DNA of 64,000 nt from Geminicoccus sp036263595 (GTDB taxonomy: Bacteria; Pseudomonadota; Alphaproteobacteria; Geminicoccales; Geminicoccaceae), in assembly GCF_036263595.1 (NCBI RefSeq), contig NZ_DATAGQ010000148.1, forward strand, positions 11,174 to 75,173, read 5' to 3'. Positions 17,143-24,578 of the stretch are shown here, piece by piece (within the stretch, counting starts at the first letter, position 1; the number at the start of each line of letters is the position of its first letter). The notes under the pieces are model-generated. The model saw nothing but the letters and a program-made list of their open reading frames with translations, was not told the origin of the DNA and made no database searches. Both the position numbers and the translations under genes were made by a program.

Positions 17143-17778
17143 ATGAAACAGCCGCATGAGATGCGGGTGAGCTACGAGCGCGCGGAACTCGTCGAGACGG
17201 AGGCGGGCGACGATCCGATTGCGCTGTTCGCGCGCTGGTTTTCCGATGCGACGGCGGCCGGACTGGCCGAGCCGAACGCGATGACGCTGGCGACGGCCGA
17301 TCGCGAGGGCAGGCCATCGGCCCGCATCGTCCTGCTCAAGCGCTTCGATGCGATCGGCTTCGATTTCTTCACCAACCTCGAAAGCCGCAAGGGCGTCGAG
17401 ATGGCCGCCAACCCGAGGGCGGCCCTCCTGTTCTGGTGGGATGTGCTGCATCGGCAGGTGCGCGTGGAAGGCCAGGTCACCTTGGTACCTGGCGATGAGG
17501 CGGATGCCTATTTCGCCAGTCGTCCGCTTGGCAGCCGGATCGGCGCCTGGGCATCGCGGCAATCGGAGGTAGTGGCCGGCCGCGCCCAGCTGGACGAGCA
17601 GGAAGCGGCCGCCGCAGCACGGCTGGGCAACGATCCGCCCCGGCCGCCCTACTGGGGCGGCTATCGGGTCGCGCCGGAAGCGATGGAATTCTGGCAGGGC
17701 CGCCGCAACCGGCTGCACGACCGACTTCGCTTCGTCCGGACGGACGGCATCTGGCGGCGCGAGCGGCTGAGCCCCTGA
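17143..17778 (+). CDS. pdxH: Pyridoxamine/pyridoxine 5'-phosphate oxidase
   Basis: The 211-residue protein shows the FMN-binding pattern of PdxH. It has MTLATADREGRPSARIVLLK, FFTNLESRKGVEMAANPRAAL, the RQVRVEGQV strand, and RPLGSRIGAWASRQS with the C-terminal WGGYRV...EFWQG..NRLHDR signature (seen in pieces). It oxidises pyridoxine or pyridoxamine phosphate to pyridoxal phosphate. The ATG at 17143 opens the conserved MRVSY-type start region; a second ATG lies at 17161. Its divergent partner pdxY supplies the phosphorylated vitamers. Confidence 0.96.
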   Translation: MKQPHEMRVSYERAELVETEAGDDPIALFARWFSDATAAGLAEPNAMTLATADREGRPSARIVLLKRFDAIGFDFFTNLESRKGVEMAANPRAALLFWWDVLHRQVRVEGQVTLVPGDEADAYFASRPLGSRIGAWASRQSEVVAGRAQLDEQEAAAAARLGNDPPRPPYWGGYRVAPEAMEFWQGRRNRLHDRLRFVRTDGIWRRERLSP

Positions 17779-17803
17779 GACGACGGCAGGCGTGACAGGT
17801 CGT

Positions 17804-17825
17804 AGCGGCCGTCCGGCTGGCCGCT
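17804..17825 (+). terminator. GC-rich hairpin downstream of pdxH
   Basis: AGCGGCC and GGCCGCT are separated by eight bases, 26 bases after the pdxH stop. There is no clear T tract, so it may be only a weak or factor-dependent terminator. Confidence 0.35.
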
Positions 17826-17877
17826 TGCGCACGGACACGGGCCGGACCATTTCCTGCACGGTGAAAGAGCGTGGAGC

Positions 17878-18618
17878 TTGAACGTGCGGGACCAGAAGGT
17901 CGTCTTCATCACCGGTGCGTCCCGCGGAATCGGGCACGCCACGGCCAAGTACTTCGTGCGGCAGGGCTGGCGCGCCGTGACCTGCTCGCGCGATGCTGTG
18001 CCGCCGCAATGCGGCCGCGGCGAGCGGCACATGCATATCTGCGCTGATCTGGCCGACCTCAGGGGGCTGCCAAGCGTGCTGGCCGAACTCGAGGATCTGC
18101 TGGAAGGCGAGCCGATCAATGGCTTGGTCAACAATGCAGGCTACTCGCCTAAGGGTGAATATGGCGCGAGGCTGGGCGTCCTGGAGAGTGACCTCGAGGT
18201 CTTCGAGAAGGTCTTCGCGATCAATTTCTTCTCCTGCGCATGGTTCGCGCGCGAACTCACGCCCAAGCTGGCGCTGACCAAGGGTGCGATCGTCAACATC
18301 ACCTCCATCGCCGGCAGCCGCGTCCACCCCTTTGCCGGAACCGCCTACGCGACGTCGAAGGCGGCCCTGACCGCCCTGACGCGTGAACTCGCGGCCGACC
18401 TCGCCCATCTGGGCATCCGCGTGAACTCCGTGAGCCCCGGTGAGATCAACACGGCGATCCTTTCTCCCGGCACCGATGCGCTCGTGGAGCGCATCCCCAT
18501 GAAGCGCCTGGGATCCCCTGAGGAAGTGGCGGCCGTCATCCACTATCTCTGCAGCGACCAAGTATCCTACATCACCGGCGCGGAGATCCCGGTGAACGGC
18601 GGGCAGGACGTCTACTGA
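17878..18618 (+). CDS. Short-chain dehydrogenase/reductase (SDR)
   Basis: The 246-residue protein is a classical SDR. It has the nucleotide motif TGASRGIGHA near residue 12, NNAGYSP near 82, catalytic Ser in ITSIAGS, the YATSK active-site pair near 159-163, and the closing YITGAEIPVNGG segment. It reduces or oxidises an alcohol with NAD(P)(H), and the substrate is not recognisable. A TTG (17878) or GTG (17884) start is used; a GTGGAG site precedes both closely. The gene converges with the ABC ATPase, leaving only seven bases between their stops. Confidence 0.88.
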   Translation: MNVRDQKVVFITGASRGIGHATAKYFVRQGWRAVTCSRDAVPPQCGRGERHMHICADLADLRGLPSVLAELEDLLEGEPINGLVNNAGYSPKGEYGARLGVLESDLEVFEKVFAINFFSCAWFARELTPKLALTKGAIVNITSIAGSRVHPFAGTAYATSKAALTALTRELAADLAHLGIRVNSVSPGEINTAILSPGTDALVERIPMKRLGSPEEVAAVIHYLCSDQVSYITGAEIPVNGGQDVY

Positions 18619-18625
18619 AGCGCCC

Positions 18626-19738
18626 CTAATGCTCTGATGCGGACTGGGACAGCACCAGGCAGTCGTCCGCGGACCAGCCGACCGCGATCTCGTCGTCGAT
18701 CCGGATGTCCGGAAGCCCCGCGGTATTGGCCAGCTTCACGATGAAGCCGTCTTCCTCGAAGACCCGCAGGTGCACGCGCAGATGATCGCCGACATAGATC
18801 AGCTCCAGTACCCTGCCACTTGCCATGTTCGGCAGGCTGCCGGGCGCTGGCGCCAGCGCCACGCGCTCTGGCCGGAGCGACAGGATGACACGCTCCCCGG
18901 CACGTAGCGCGCCGACAGTCGTCGCCCGAAGGCAGGCACCATTCACCTCGACCCTGCATGTACCGCCCTCGACCGCCTGGACCCGGCCGGGCAGCCGGTT
19001 GTTCTCGCCGATGAAGCGGGCGACGAACGCATTCTGCGGGCGCTCGTAGAGGTCGCGGGGCGTTGCCAGCTGCTGAATCACTCCGTCCTCGAACACCGCG
19101 ACCCGATCGGACATGGTGAGCGCTTCTGACTGGTCGTGCGTCACGTACACCATCGTGACGCCCAGCCGCTCATGCAGCTGCTTGATCTCGTACTGCATGT
19201 TCTCGCGCAGCTGCTTGTCGAGCGCGCCCAGCGGCTCGTCCATCAGGACCAGCTTGGGCTCGAACACCAAGGCGCGGGCCAGTGCCACGCGCTGCTGCTG
19301 GCCGCCGGATAGCTGGCTAGGCCTGCGATCGGCAAAGCCGTCGAGCCGCACCATCGACAGCGCCGCTGCGACCCTGGCTTCAACTTCGGCCTTTGGCTGA
19401 CGACGGACCTTGAGCGGAAAGGCCACGTTCTGGGCGACCGTCAGATGCGGGAACAGCGCGTAGTTCTGGAAGACCATGCCGATGTCGCGTCGATAGGGCG
19501 GGACATGGTCGATACGCTGGCCGGCCAGCACGATCTCACCCCCGCTCGCCGCCTCGAAACCCGCCAGCATCATCAGCGTGGTCGTCTTGCCTGACCCGGA
19601 CGGGCCCAGCATCGTCAGGAACTCGCCCCGCCGGATGTCCAGGTTCAGGTCCTTCACCACGAGGTGCCGCCCGTCATAGCTCTTGCGGACGTTGCGGAAC
19701 GACACCATCGCATCGGCCGGATCGTGATGCTGCATCAT
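18626..19738 (-). CDS. ABC transporter ATP-binding protein, PotA/UgpC-type, no partner genes nearby
   Basis: The 370-residue ATPase has Walker A GPSGSGKTT, the Q-loop VFQNYALFPHL, the signature LSGGQQQRVALARAL, Walker B LVLMDEPLGALD and the switch His (VTHDQSEAL). A C-terminal TOBE/MOP-like domain of about 120 residues follows, as in spermidine/putrescine, iron or sugar importers. The Met-Met pair at 19738/19735 is the likely start. No permease or binding-protein gene adjoins it, so it may energise a transporter encoded elsewhere. Two 12-bp palindromes upstream may control it. Confidence 0.88.
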   Translation of the reverse strand: MMQHHDPADAMVSFRNVRKSYDGRHLVVKDLNLDIRRGEFLTMLGPSGSGKTTTLMMLAGFEAASGGEIVLAGQRIDHVPPYRRDIGMVFQNYALFPHLTVAQNVAFPLKVRRQPKAEVEARVAAALSMVRLDGFADRRPSQLSGGQQQRVALARALVFEPKLVLMDEPLGALDKQLRENMQYEIKQLHERLGVTMVYVTHDQSEALTMSDRVAVFEDGVIQQLATPRDLYERPQNAFVARFIGENNRLPGRVQAVEGGTCRVEVNGACLRATTVGALRAGERVILSLRPERVALAPAPGSLPNMASGRVLELIYVGDHLRVHLRVFEEDGFIVKLANTAGLPDIRIDDEIAVGWSADDCLVLSQSASEH

Positions 19739-19785
19739 CGCCTGCGTGGCTCCCTTCCCCGGATGCATGACCTGGCATGATCGCA

Positions 19786-19835
19786 CCCAGCGCTGGGGTA
19801 AGCTGCACCGCCTCATGTGTAAATGCACCGGTGCA
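19786..19835. promoter_or_regulatory. Two 12-bp perfect palindromes upstream of the ABC ATPase gene
   Basis: CCCAGCGCTGGG (19786-19797) and TGCACCGGTGCA (19824-19835) are perfect palindromes in the 282-base gap between the divergent ABC ATPase and diguanylate cyclase genes. The second has a central CCGG and outer TGCA arms typical of a helix-turn-helix dimer site. No regulator gene adjoins them. Whether either is bound is unknown. Confidence 0.35.
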
Positions 19836-20020
19836 GGCAGCAGCCCGGGCCATTGCTCCGGCATGGCAAGGACAGGATGGCGACGCATTTGGGCGGCTTT
19901 TTCGGCAACTTTACCACGAGATGATAATGTTGATCCCTCCACTCGAGTGTTCTACCTGAACGTTGGGCATGCAACGCCGGCCGACAGTGCGGGCGCCGGC
20001 CCTGGCGGAGAAGGAGCATC

Positions 20021-20878
20021 ATGCAGCACAGCGCCATGGAGCCTTGGTTTCGAGTGCTGCTCGTGAGCGGCCGTGAGGAAGAGCCTCCCGCCATCGGTCG
20101 CCTCGTGCGCCAGGCGGGTCTCCAGCCGGAAAGCCTGGAGCGCATCGGCAGCATGACCGAGGCGGTGGGCTTGGTCGCCGACCAGACGGTCGGCGCCGTG
20201 CTGCTGGACCTGTCGACGGCGGACGCGTCCGGCCTTGCGGGCCTCGTGCGGCTGCAGTCGATAGCACCCGGCATCCCGATCCTCGCTTTTCCGGGATTTG
20301 ACGATACCGCTGCGCTCGAACAGGCTCATGCCGTGACCTGCCTGCAGCGGGCCGCACGCAAGCGGGAGCAGGACCGCCGGCTCGTCCATGTGGCGACGCG
20401 CGATAGGCTGACCGGGCTGGCCAACCGCTGGTTGCTGGAAGACCGGCTGAAATGCGCCATCGGCCGCGCACGCCGTTCCGCGCAGGCAGGCGCGCTCTAT
20501 TTCTTCGACCTGGACAACTTCAAGGCGGTGAACGACCAGCTCGGTCACGAAGCGGGCGACCATCTCCTGCAGGCCTTCGGCCAGCGCATGCTTCGGTCGA
20601 TGCGCGAGAGCGACACGGTGGCCCGCCTGGGTGGCGACGAGTTCGTGGTCGTGATGGACAAGGTGGTCAACCGCGGCAACGGCGAGCGCATCCGCACGCG
20701 CCTGCAGCGCCTCTTGGGCCTGCCCTACGAGTTGCCCGGCCGCCAGACCCAGGTCACGGTCAGCGTCGGCCTGGCCTTGTTCCCCGACGAAGGCAGCGAC
20801 CTCGAAACGCTGCTCAGGGTCGCGGACCAGGCCATGTATCGCGACAAGCGCAGCCGTGCCGATCAGGCAGCCCGATAG
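20021..20878 (+). CDS. Diguanylate cyclase with receiver-like N-terminal domain
   Basis: The 285-residue soluble protein has a receiver-like region (about 10-115, with Asp63 in AVLLDLS as possible phosphoacceptor, though the acidic pair is atypical). A GGDEF domain follows (about 120-280). The active-site loop is canonical GGDEF (204-208) and an RESD inhibitory I-site stands five residues before it, so it should make cyclic di-GMP and be feedback-inhibited. The start follows GGAGAAGGAG. The last 16 bases overlap the convergent hydrolase gene. No EAL domain or obvious kinase partner is adjacent. Confidence 0.9.
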   Translation: MQHSAMEPWFRVLLVSGREEEPPAIGRLVRQAGLQPESLERIGSMTEAVGLVADQTVGAVLLDLSTADASGLAGLVRLQSIAPGIPILAFPGFDDTAALEQAHAVTCLQRAARKREQDRRLVHVATRDRLTGLANRWLLEDRLKCAIGRARRSAQAGALYFFDLDNFKAVNDQLGHEAGDHLLQAFGQRMLRSMRESDTVARLGGDEFVVVMDKVVNRGNGERIRTRLQRLLGLPYELPGRQTQVTVSVGLALFPDEGSDLETLLRVADQAMYRDKRSRADQAAR

Positions 20879-21876
20879 AAGTTCACGCCGGCCGCATCGG
20901 TCTCCTTGACGATTCCGCGGCTTACAACCAGCCGGTTCAGGTGCGCCAGCGTCTCGCCCAGCGCGAACGAGAGCTGGTGCATGTCCAGCGCGCGCGGGAA
21001 CAGCCTTACCATGACCTCCACGGCCTTGCTCGGTTGCCGGCAAGCCGCCAGGGTCGCCTCCAGCCGTTCGTCATGGTGCCGCTGCAGCTGCTCGATCCGC
21101 TGCTGCAGGCCGGTGAACGGCGTCTTGTGGGACGGGAGCACCATGGCATCGTCGGCAACGTCCACGTAGCGCGCCAGTGTTCGCTGGAAGGCGCCCAACG
21201 GATCCGCATCCGGTTCGGACGGCCAGACCGCGACGTTGGGCGAGATCGACGGCAGGACCTGGTCCGCGGCTATCAGCAGGTTGCGCTCGCGGCTATGGAG
21301 CGTCACCTGCTCGGGGCTGTGCCCTTCGCCCACGATGACCTCGAACATCGTGCCGGCAAGCTCCAGCCTGTCGCCTGCCTGCAGCCGCGTGAACCGGTAG
21401 GGGATCGGGTCCACGTTGCGGCGGTAATAGTTGCCGCGCCTGGAGCGCGACTCGATCAGGTCCTCCGGCAGCGCGCAGGCCAGGTCGAACCGTCGCCCGC
21501 TGGCAACGAAGTCGTCGCTCGTGTCCAGCACCAGCATGCGGGCCGTGAGCCATTCCGTCCGGCTCATCAGGAGTTCTGCCCCGGTGCGCTCGACCAGGGA
21601 GCCGATATTGCCGGCATGATCCGGATGGAAGTGGGTCGCCAGCACCCGCCGGACCGGGCGGCCATGGAGGAGGCCCGCGAGCAGGTCGTCCCAGATTGCC
21701 TTGGTCGTCGCGTCGCCCAGGCCGGTATCGATCAGCGTCCAGCTGCTGCCGTCGTCGACGATCCAGAGATTGACGTGGTCCAGGGCGAACGGGAGCTTCA
21801 GCCGCAGCCAGAAGATGCCGTCGGCCACCGCCACCGGCTTGCCCGGCTCGGGCACTTCGATCGCAACACGCTGCAT
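20863..21876 (-). CDS. Metallo-beta-lactamase-fold hydrolase
   Basis: The 337-residue protein has the binuclear metal motif HFHPDH near residue 82-87 (ATHFHPDHAGN), an upstream LIDTGLGD strand, and a later GEGHSPEQV segment supplying another His. A C-terminal winged-helix-like extension (about 240-337) resembles the LACTB2/BLACT_WH-type tail. Members hydrolyse thioesters, lactones or nucleic acids, and no substrate can be assigned. The ATG at 21876 precedes IEVPEPGKP and is preferred over more upstream in-frame codons, which are not protein-like. Confidence 0.85.
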   Translation of the reverse strand: MQRVAIEVPEPGKPVAVADGIFWLRLKLPFALDHVNLWIVDDGSSWTLIDTGLGDATTKAIWDDLLAGLLHGRPVRRVLATHFHPDHAGNIGSLVERTGAELLMSRTEWLTARMLVLDTSDDFVASGRRFDLACALPEDLIESRSRRGNYYRRNVDPIPYRFTRLQAGDRLELAGTMFEVIVGEGHSPEQVTLHSRERNLLIAADQVLPSISPNVAVWPSEPDADPLGAFQRTLARYVDVADDAMVLPSHKTPFTGLQQRIEQLQRHHDERLEATLAACRQPSKAVEVMVRLFPRALDMHQLSFALGETLAHLNRLVVSRGIVKETDAAGVNFYRAA

Positions 21877-22285
21877 CGTTCTCGCTATCCCTCCTCGATG
21901 GGTCCGGCACCGGCTGTCCGGATTGCAGGACCGAGAACTGTCCACTGTCATCAGCGCAGGGACGGACGGCTGCACGGGAAAGCCGTCTGGGACCCGACGC
22001 GCGCCCAGGCCAAGCCCAACGGCGCGATAATGTACGCGTCGTCGGGCTTACCTACACCTACCCGGCCATCGTCGCGACGGAGTCCCGATACCCTGCAGCT
22101 TCATGCGAGACCTTGCGGCGCCGGCGATGGCGGCTCGATCCAGGAAGGCATGTTCCGAGGGCCCCGACTTCCGGGCCAGGAGGCACGCTGCGCCTTCCGT
22201 TTCCAAGGATCGATCCGGGACGCAGAGGCCGCGCGGGCGCAACCCATGGCGCGCGCACGTGCCTCGGCGCCGTTGACCCTGTCGG
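21877..22285. other. Intergenic stretch, no gene recognised
   Basis: This roughly 410-base stretch lies between the hydrolase start and the terC stop. It contains several short GC-rich self-complementary pieces but no terminator-like hairpin with a T tract, no RNA family I recognise, and no protein-like frame. The promoter for the minus-strand hydrolase should lie near its left end. Confidence 0.45.
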
Positions 22286-22897
22286 TCAGATCATCGCGTA
22301 GACCTCGTGCCCACCTTCCCAGATCATCTTCAGCGCGACGAGGAGGATGATGAGGAAGCCTACCCAGGCCAGCCAGCGATGCCGTTCCATCCAGCGCGCG
22401 ATGAAGCTGGCGGCCACACCCATGAGCGCGATCGACAGGACTAGGCCGAAGACCAGCGCAGGCAGGTGGTCCTTGGCCACGCCCGCCACCGCCAGCACGT
22501 TGTCCAGCGACATGGACACGTCCGCAACGGCGATCTGGAAGGCGGCGGCTGCGAACGACTTCCGGGCGACCGTTCCGGTGGCACCGGTGGCGTCGGTCTC
22601 GTGGCCATGGCTGCCCTCGCGCAGCTCGCGGTACATCTTGTACGCCACCCAGAGCAGCAGCAGCCCGCCTGCCAGCAACAGGCCGATGATCTGCAGCAGC
22701 TGCACAGCGACGAGGGCGAACGCGATGCGGAACACCAGTGCCAGCACGACCCCGATCATGATCGCGCGGCGCTTTTGCAGCTCGGGGAGGCCCGATGCCA
22801 GCTGGCCGACTACGACGGCGTTGTCGCCGGCGAGCGCGATATCGATCAGGACGATCGTGAAGAAGACATAAAATTCGGCGAGAAAGCTCTCTGGCAT
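22286..22897 (-). CDS. TerC-family integral membrane protein
   Basis: The 203-residue protein has about seven hydrophobic helices and the two duplicated acidic motifs of the family, IDIALAGDNAVVVG near residue 15 and VADVSMSLDNVLAVAG near 125. Their Asp/Asn residues sit inside the membrane. Members such as Alx/MntP-like TerC proteins are linked to manganese efflux and to metal loading of exported enzymes. A hydrophilic loop (about 90-108, with GSHGHETDATG) could bind metal. The ATG at 22897 follows CCGGAG. It is divergent from cobU. I see no yybP-ykoY manganese riboswitch in the short upstream gap. Confidence 0.87.
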   Translation of the reverse strand: MPESFLAEFYVFFTIVLIDIALAGDNAVVVGQLASGLPELQKRRAIMIGVVLALVFRIAFALVAVQLLQIIGLLLAGGLLLLWVAYKMYRELREGSHGHETDATGATGTVARKSFAAAAFQIAVADVSMSLDNVLAVAGVAKDHLPALVFGLVLSIALMGVAASFIARWMERHRWLAWVGFLIILLVALKMIWEGGHEVYAMI

Positions 22898-23013
22898 GTG
22901 CGCTCCGGCGATGACGGTGGGGCGCATAGCAGATGGACCGAGGAGAACCAGTTGAAAAGACGTCATCTTCCTGCCTTGACCCGGCGCACCGGGCCGCTGC
23001 ACACCCCATCGGC

Positions 23014-23547
23014 ATGACGAACGGGGCTCGATCGCAGGTCACGCTGGTCCTGGGCGGGGCGCGCTCGGGCAAGAGCCGGCATGCCGAATCGGTCTGCCTG
23101 CGCACCGGCCTGGAGCCCGTCTATCTCGCCACGTCGCAGGTTTTCGACGCCGAGATGGCGAGCCGCGTGGCACGGCACCGGGCGGATCGGGACCCTCGCT
23201 GGACCACTGTCGAGGAGCCGCTGGCACTGGCCGCCAGCCTGCGGCTTCATGCGGCACCGGGGCGGATCGTGCTGGTGGAATGCCTGACGCTCTGGGTGAC
23301 CAACCTGATGGTGGCCGAGCTGGACGTGGCGGCCGCCTCGGCCGAGCTGGTAGCGACGCTGACGGATCTGGCGGGCCCGGTGGTGCTCGTGTCGAACGAA
23401 GTGGGGCAAGGCGTCGTTCCGGCCAATGCGATGGCCCGGACGTTCGTCGATCATGCCGGCCGGCTTCATCAGGACGTCGCCGCCATCGCGACGACGGTCA
23501 CCCTGGTCGTGGCGGGGCTGGCGCTGCAACTGAAGGGCCATCGATGA
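23014..23547 (+). CDS. cobU: Adenosylcobinamide kinase / adenosylcobinamide-phosphate guanylyltransferase
   Basis: The 177-residue protein shows the CobU/CobP signature. LVLGGARSGKSRHAE is the P-loop (about 11-25), RVARHRADRDPRW contains the guanylylated His region, VLVECLTLWVTNLM follows, and VSNEVGQGVVP near 128 completes it. It phosphorylates adenosylcobinamide and attaches GMP in the late part of cobalamin synthesis. The ATG at 23014 opens the first recognisable residues; earlier in-frame codons are not conserved. Its stop overlaps the cobW start (ATGA). Confidence 0.94.
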   Translation: MTNGARSQVTLVLGGARSGKSRHAESVCLRTGLEPVYLATSQVFDAEMASRVARHRADRDPRWTTVEEPLALAASLRLHAAPGRIVLVECLTLWVTNLMVAELDVAAASAELVATLTDLAGPVVLVSNEVGQGVVPANAMARTFVDHAGRLHQDVAAIATTVTLVVAGLALQLKGHR

Positions 23548-24572
23548 CGAAGATCGCAGCGACGGTGATCACCGGGTTTCTCGGCAGCGGCAAGACCACG
23601 CTGATCCGCCACCTCCTGCAGCATGCCGGCGGCCGGCGGCTGGCCCTGGTGATCAACGAGTTCGGCGAGGTGGGCGTCGACCGGGAGGTGCTGCTCGGCT
23701 GCGGCGATGCCACCTGCCGCGAAGAGGACGTGGTGGAGCTGGCCAATGGCTGCATCTGCTGCACCGTGGCCGACGACTTCCTGCCGACCATGGAGAAGCT
23801 CCTGGCCCTCGACCCGCCGCCCGACCATATCGTGATCGAGACCTCGGGCCTCGCCCTGCCCAAGCCCCTGGTCAAGGCGTTCGCCTGGCCGGGTATCCGG
23901 GATCGGGTGACCGTGGACGGGGTGGTGACGGTCGTAGACGCTGCGGCAGTGGCAGCCGGCCTGTTCGCGCCGGATCCGGCCGCGGTGAAGGCGCAGCAGC
24001 TGGCCGACGACAATCTCGACCACGAGACGCCGCTGGAGGAACTGTTCGAGGAGCAGGTCGGCTGTGCCGACCTGGTGGTGCTCAACAAGAGCGACCTCGT
24101 CCCGGCCGCAAGCTGGGAAGAGGTCGATCGGGCCGTCGCCCATGACCTGCGGCCGCAGGCACGCACGGTGCGGGCATGCCATGGTCGCCTGCCGATCAAC
24201 GTCCTGCTGGGCCTGGGTGCAGCCGCCGAGAGCGACCTGGACAGCCGCCCTTCGCACCATGAGGGCGAGGACCACGATCACGACGATTTCGAGAGCTTCG
24301 CCGTTGAACTGGGCCCGGTGAGCGACCCGGACAGGACAGCGGCCGCGTTGGCCGAGCTTGCCGACCGCCATCGCGTGCTGCGCCTCAAGGGATTCGTGGA
24401 GGTGGCCGGCAAGCCGATGCGCCTGCTGGTCCAGGGTGTCGGCGGCCGGATTGCGCATGCCTATGATCGTCCCTGGCGCCATGGCGAGGCGCGCAGCGGC
24501 CGGCTGGTCGTCATCGGCGAAAAGGGCCTGGACCAGCCAGGGATCGAAGCGGCCGTTCGCGCCGCCGCCTGA
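23544..24572 (+). CDS. cobW: CobW, metal-chaperone GTPase of cobalamin synthesis
   Basis: The 342-residue GTPase of the COG0523 family has a P-loop GFLGSGKTTL (about 10-19), the CXCC-type metal motif NGCICC near 70, the ELANGCICCTV context, and NKSDL for guanine recognition. A His/Asp-rich patch (SHHEGEDHDHDDF, about 232-244) can hold metal, and a C-terminal CobW_C domain follows. In aerobic cobalamin synthesis CobW is thought to supply cobalt to the CobNST chelatase, and cobN follows after six bases, which supports this role. Confidence 0.94.
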   Translation: MTKIAATVITGFLGSGKTTLIRHLLQHAGGRRLALVINEFGEVGVDREVLLGCGDATCREEDVVELANGCICCTVADDFLPTMEKLLALDPPPDHIVIETSGLALPKPLVKAFAWPGIRDRVTVDGVVTVVDAAAVAAGLFAPDPAAVKAQQLADDNLDHETPLEELFEEQVGCADLVVLNKSDLVPAASWEEVDRAVAHDLRPQARTVRACHGRLPINVLLGLGAAAESDLDSRPSHHEGEDHDHDDFESFAVELGPVSDPDRTAAALAELADRHRVLRLKGFVEVAGKPMRLLVQGVGGRIAHAYDRPWRHGEARSGRLVVIGEKGLDQPGIEAAVRAAA

Positions 24573-24578
24573 GCCAGC

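Noticed and set aside
22898..23013. Cobalamin riboswitch upstream of cobU, or manganese riboswitch upstream of terC
   Set aside because: The shared gap is only about 116 bases and I could not find the conserved B12-box or yybP-ykoY core. A covariance scan would settle it.
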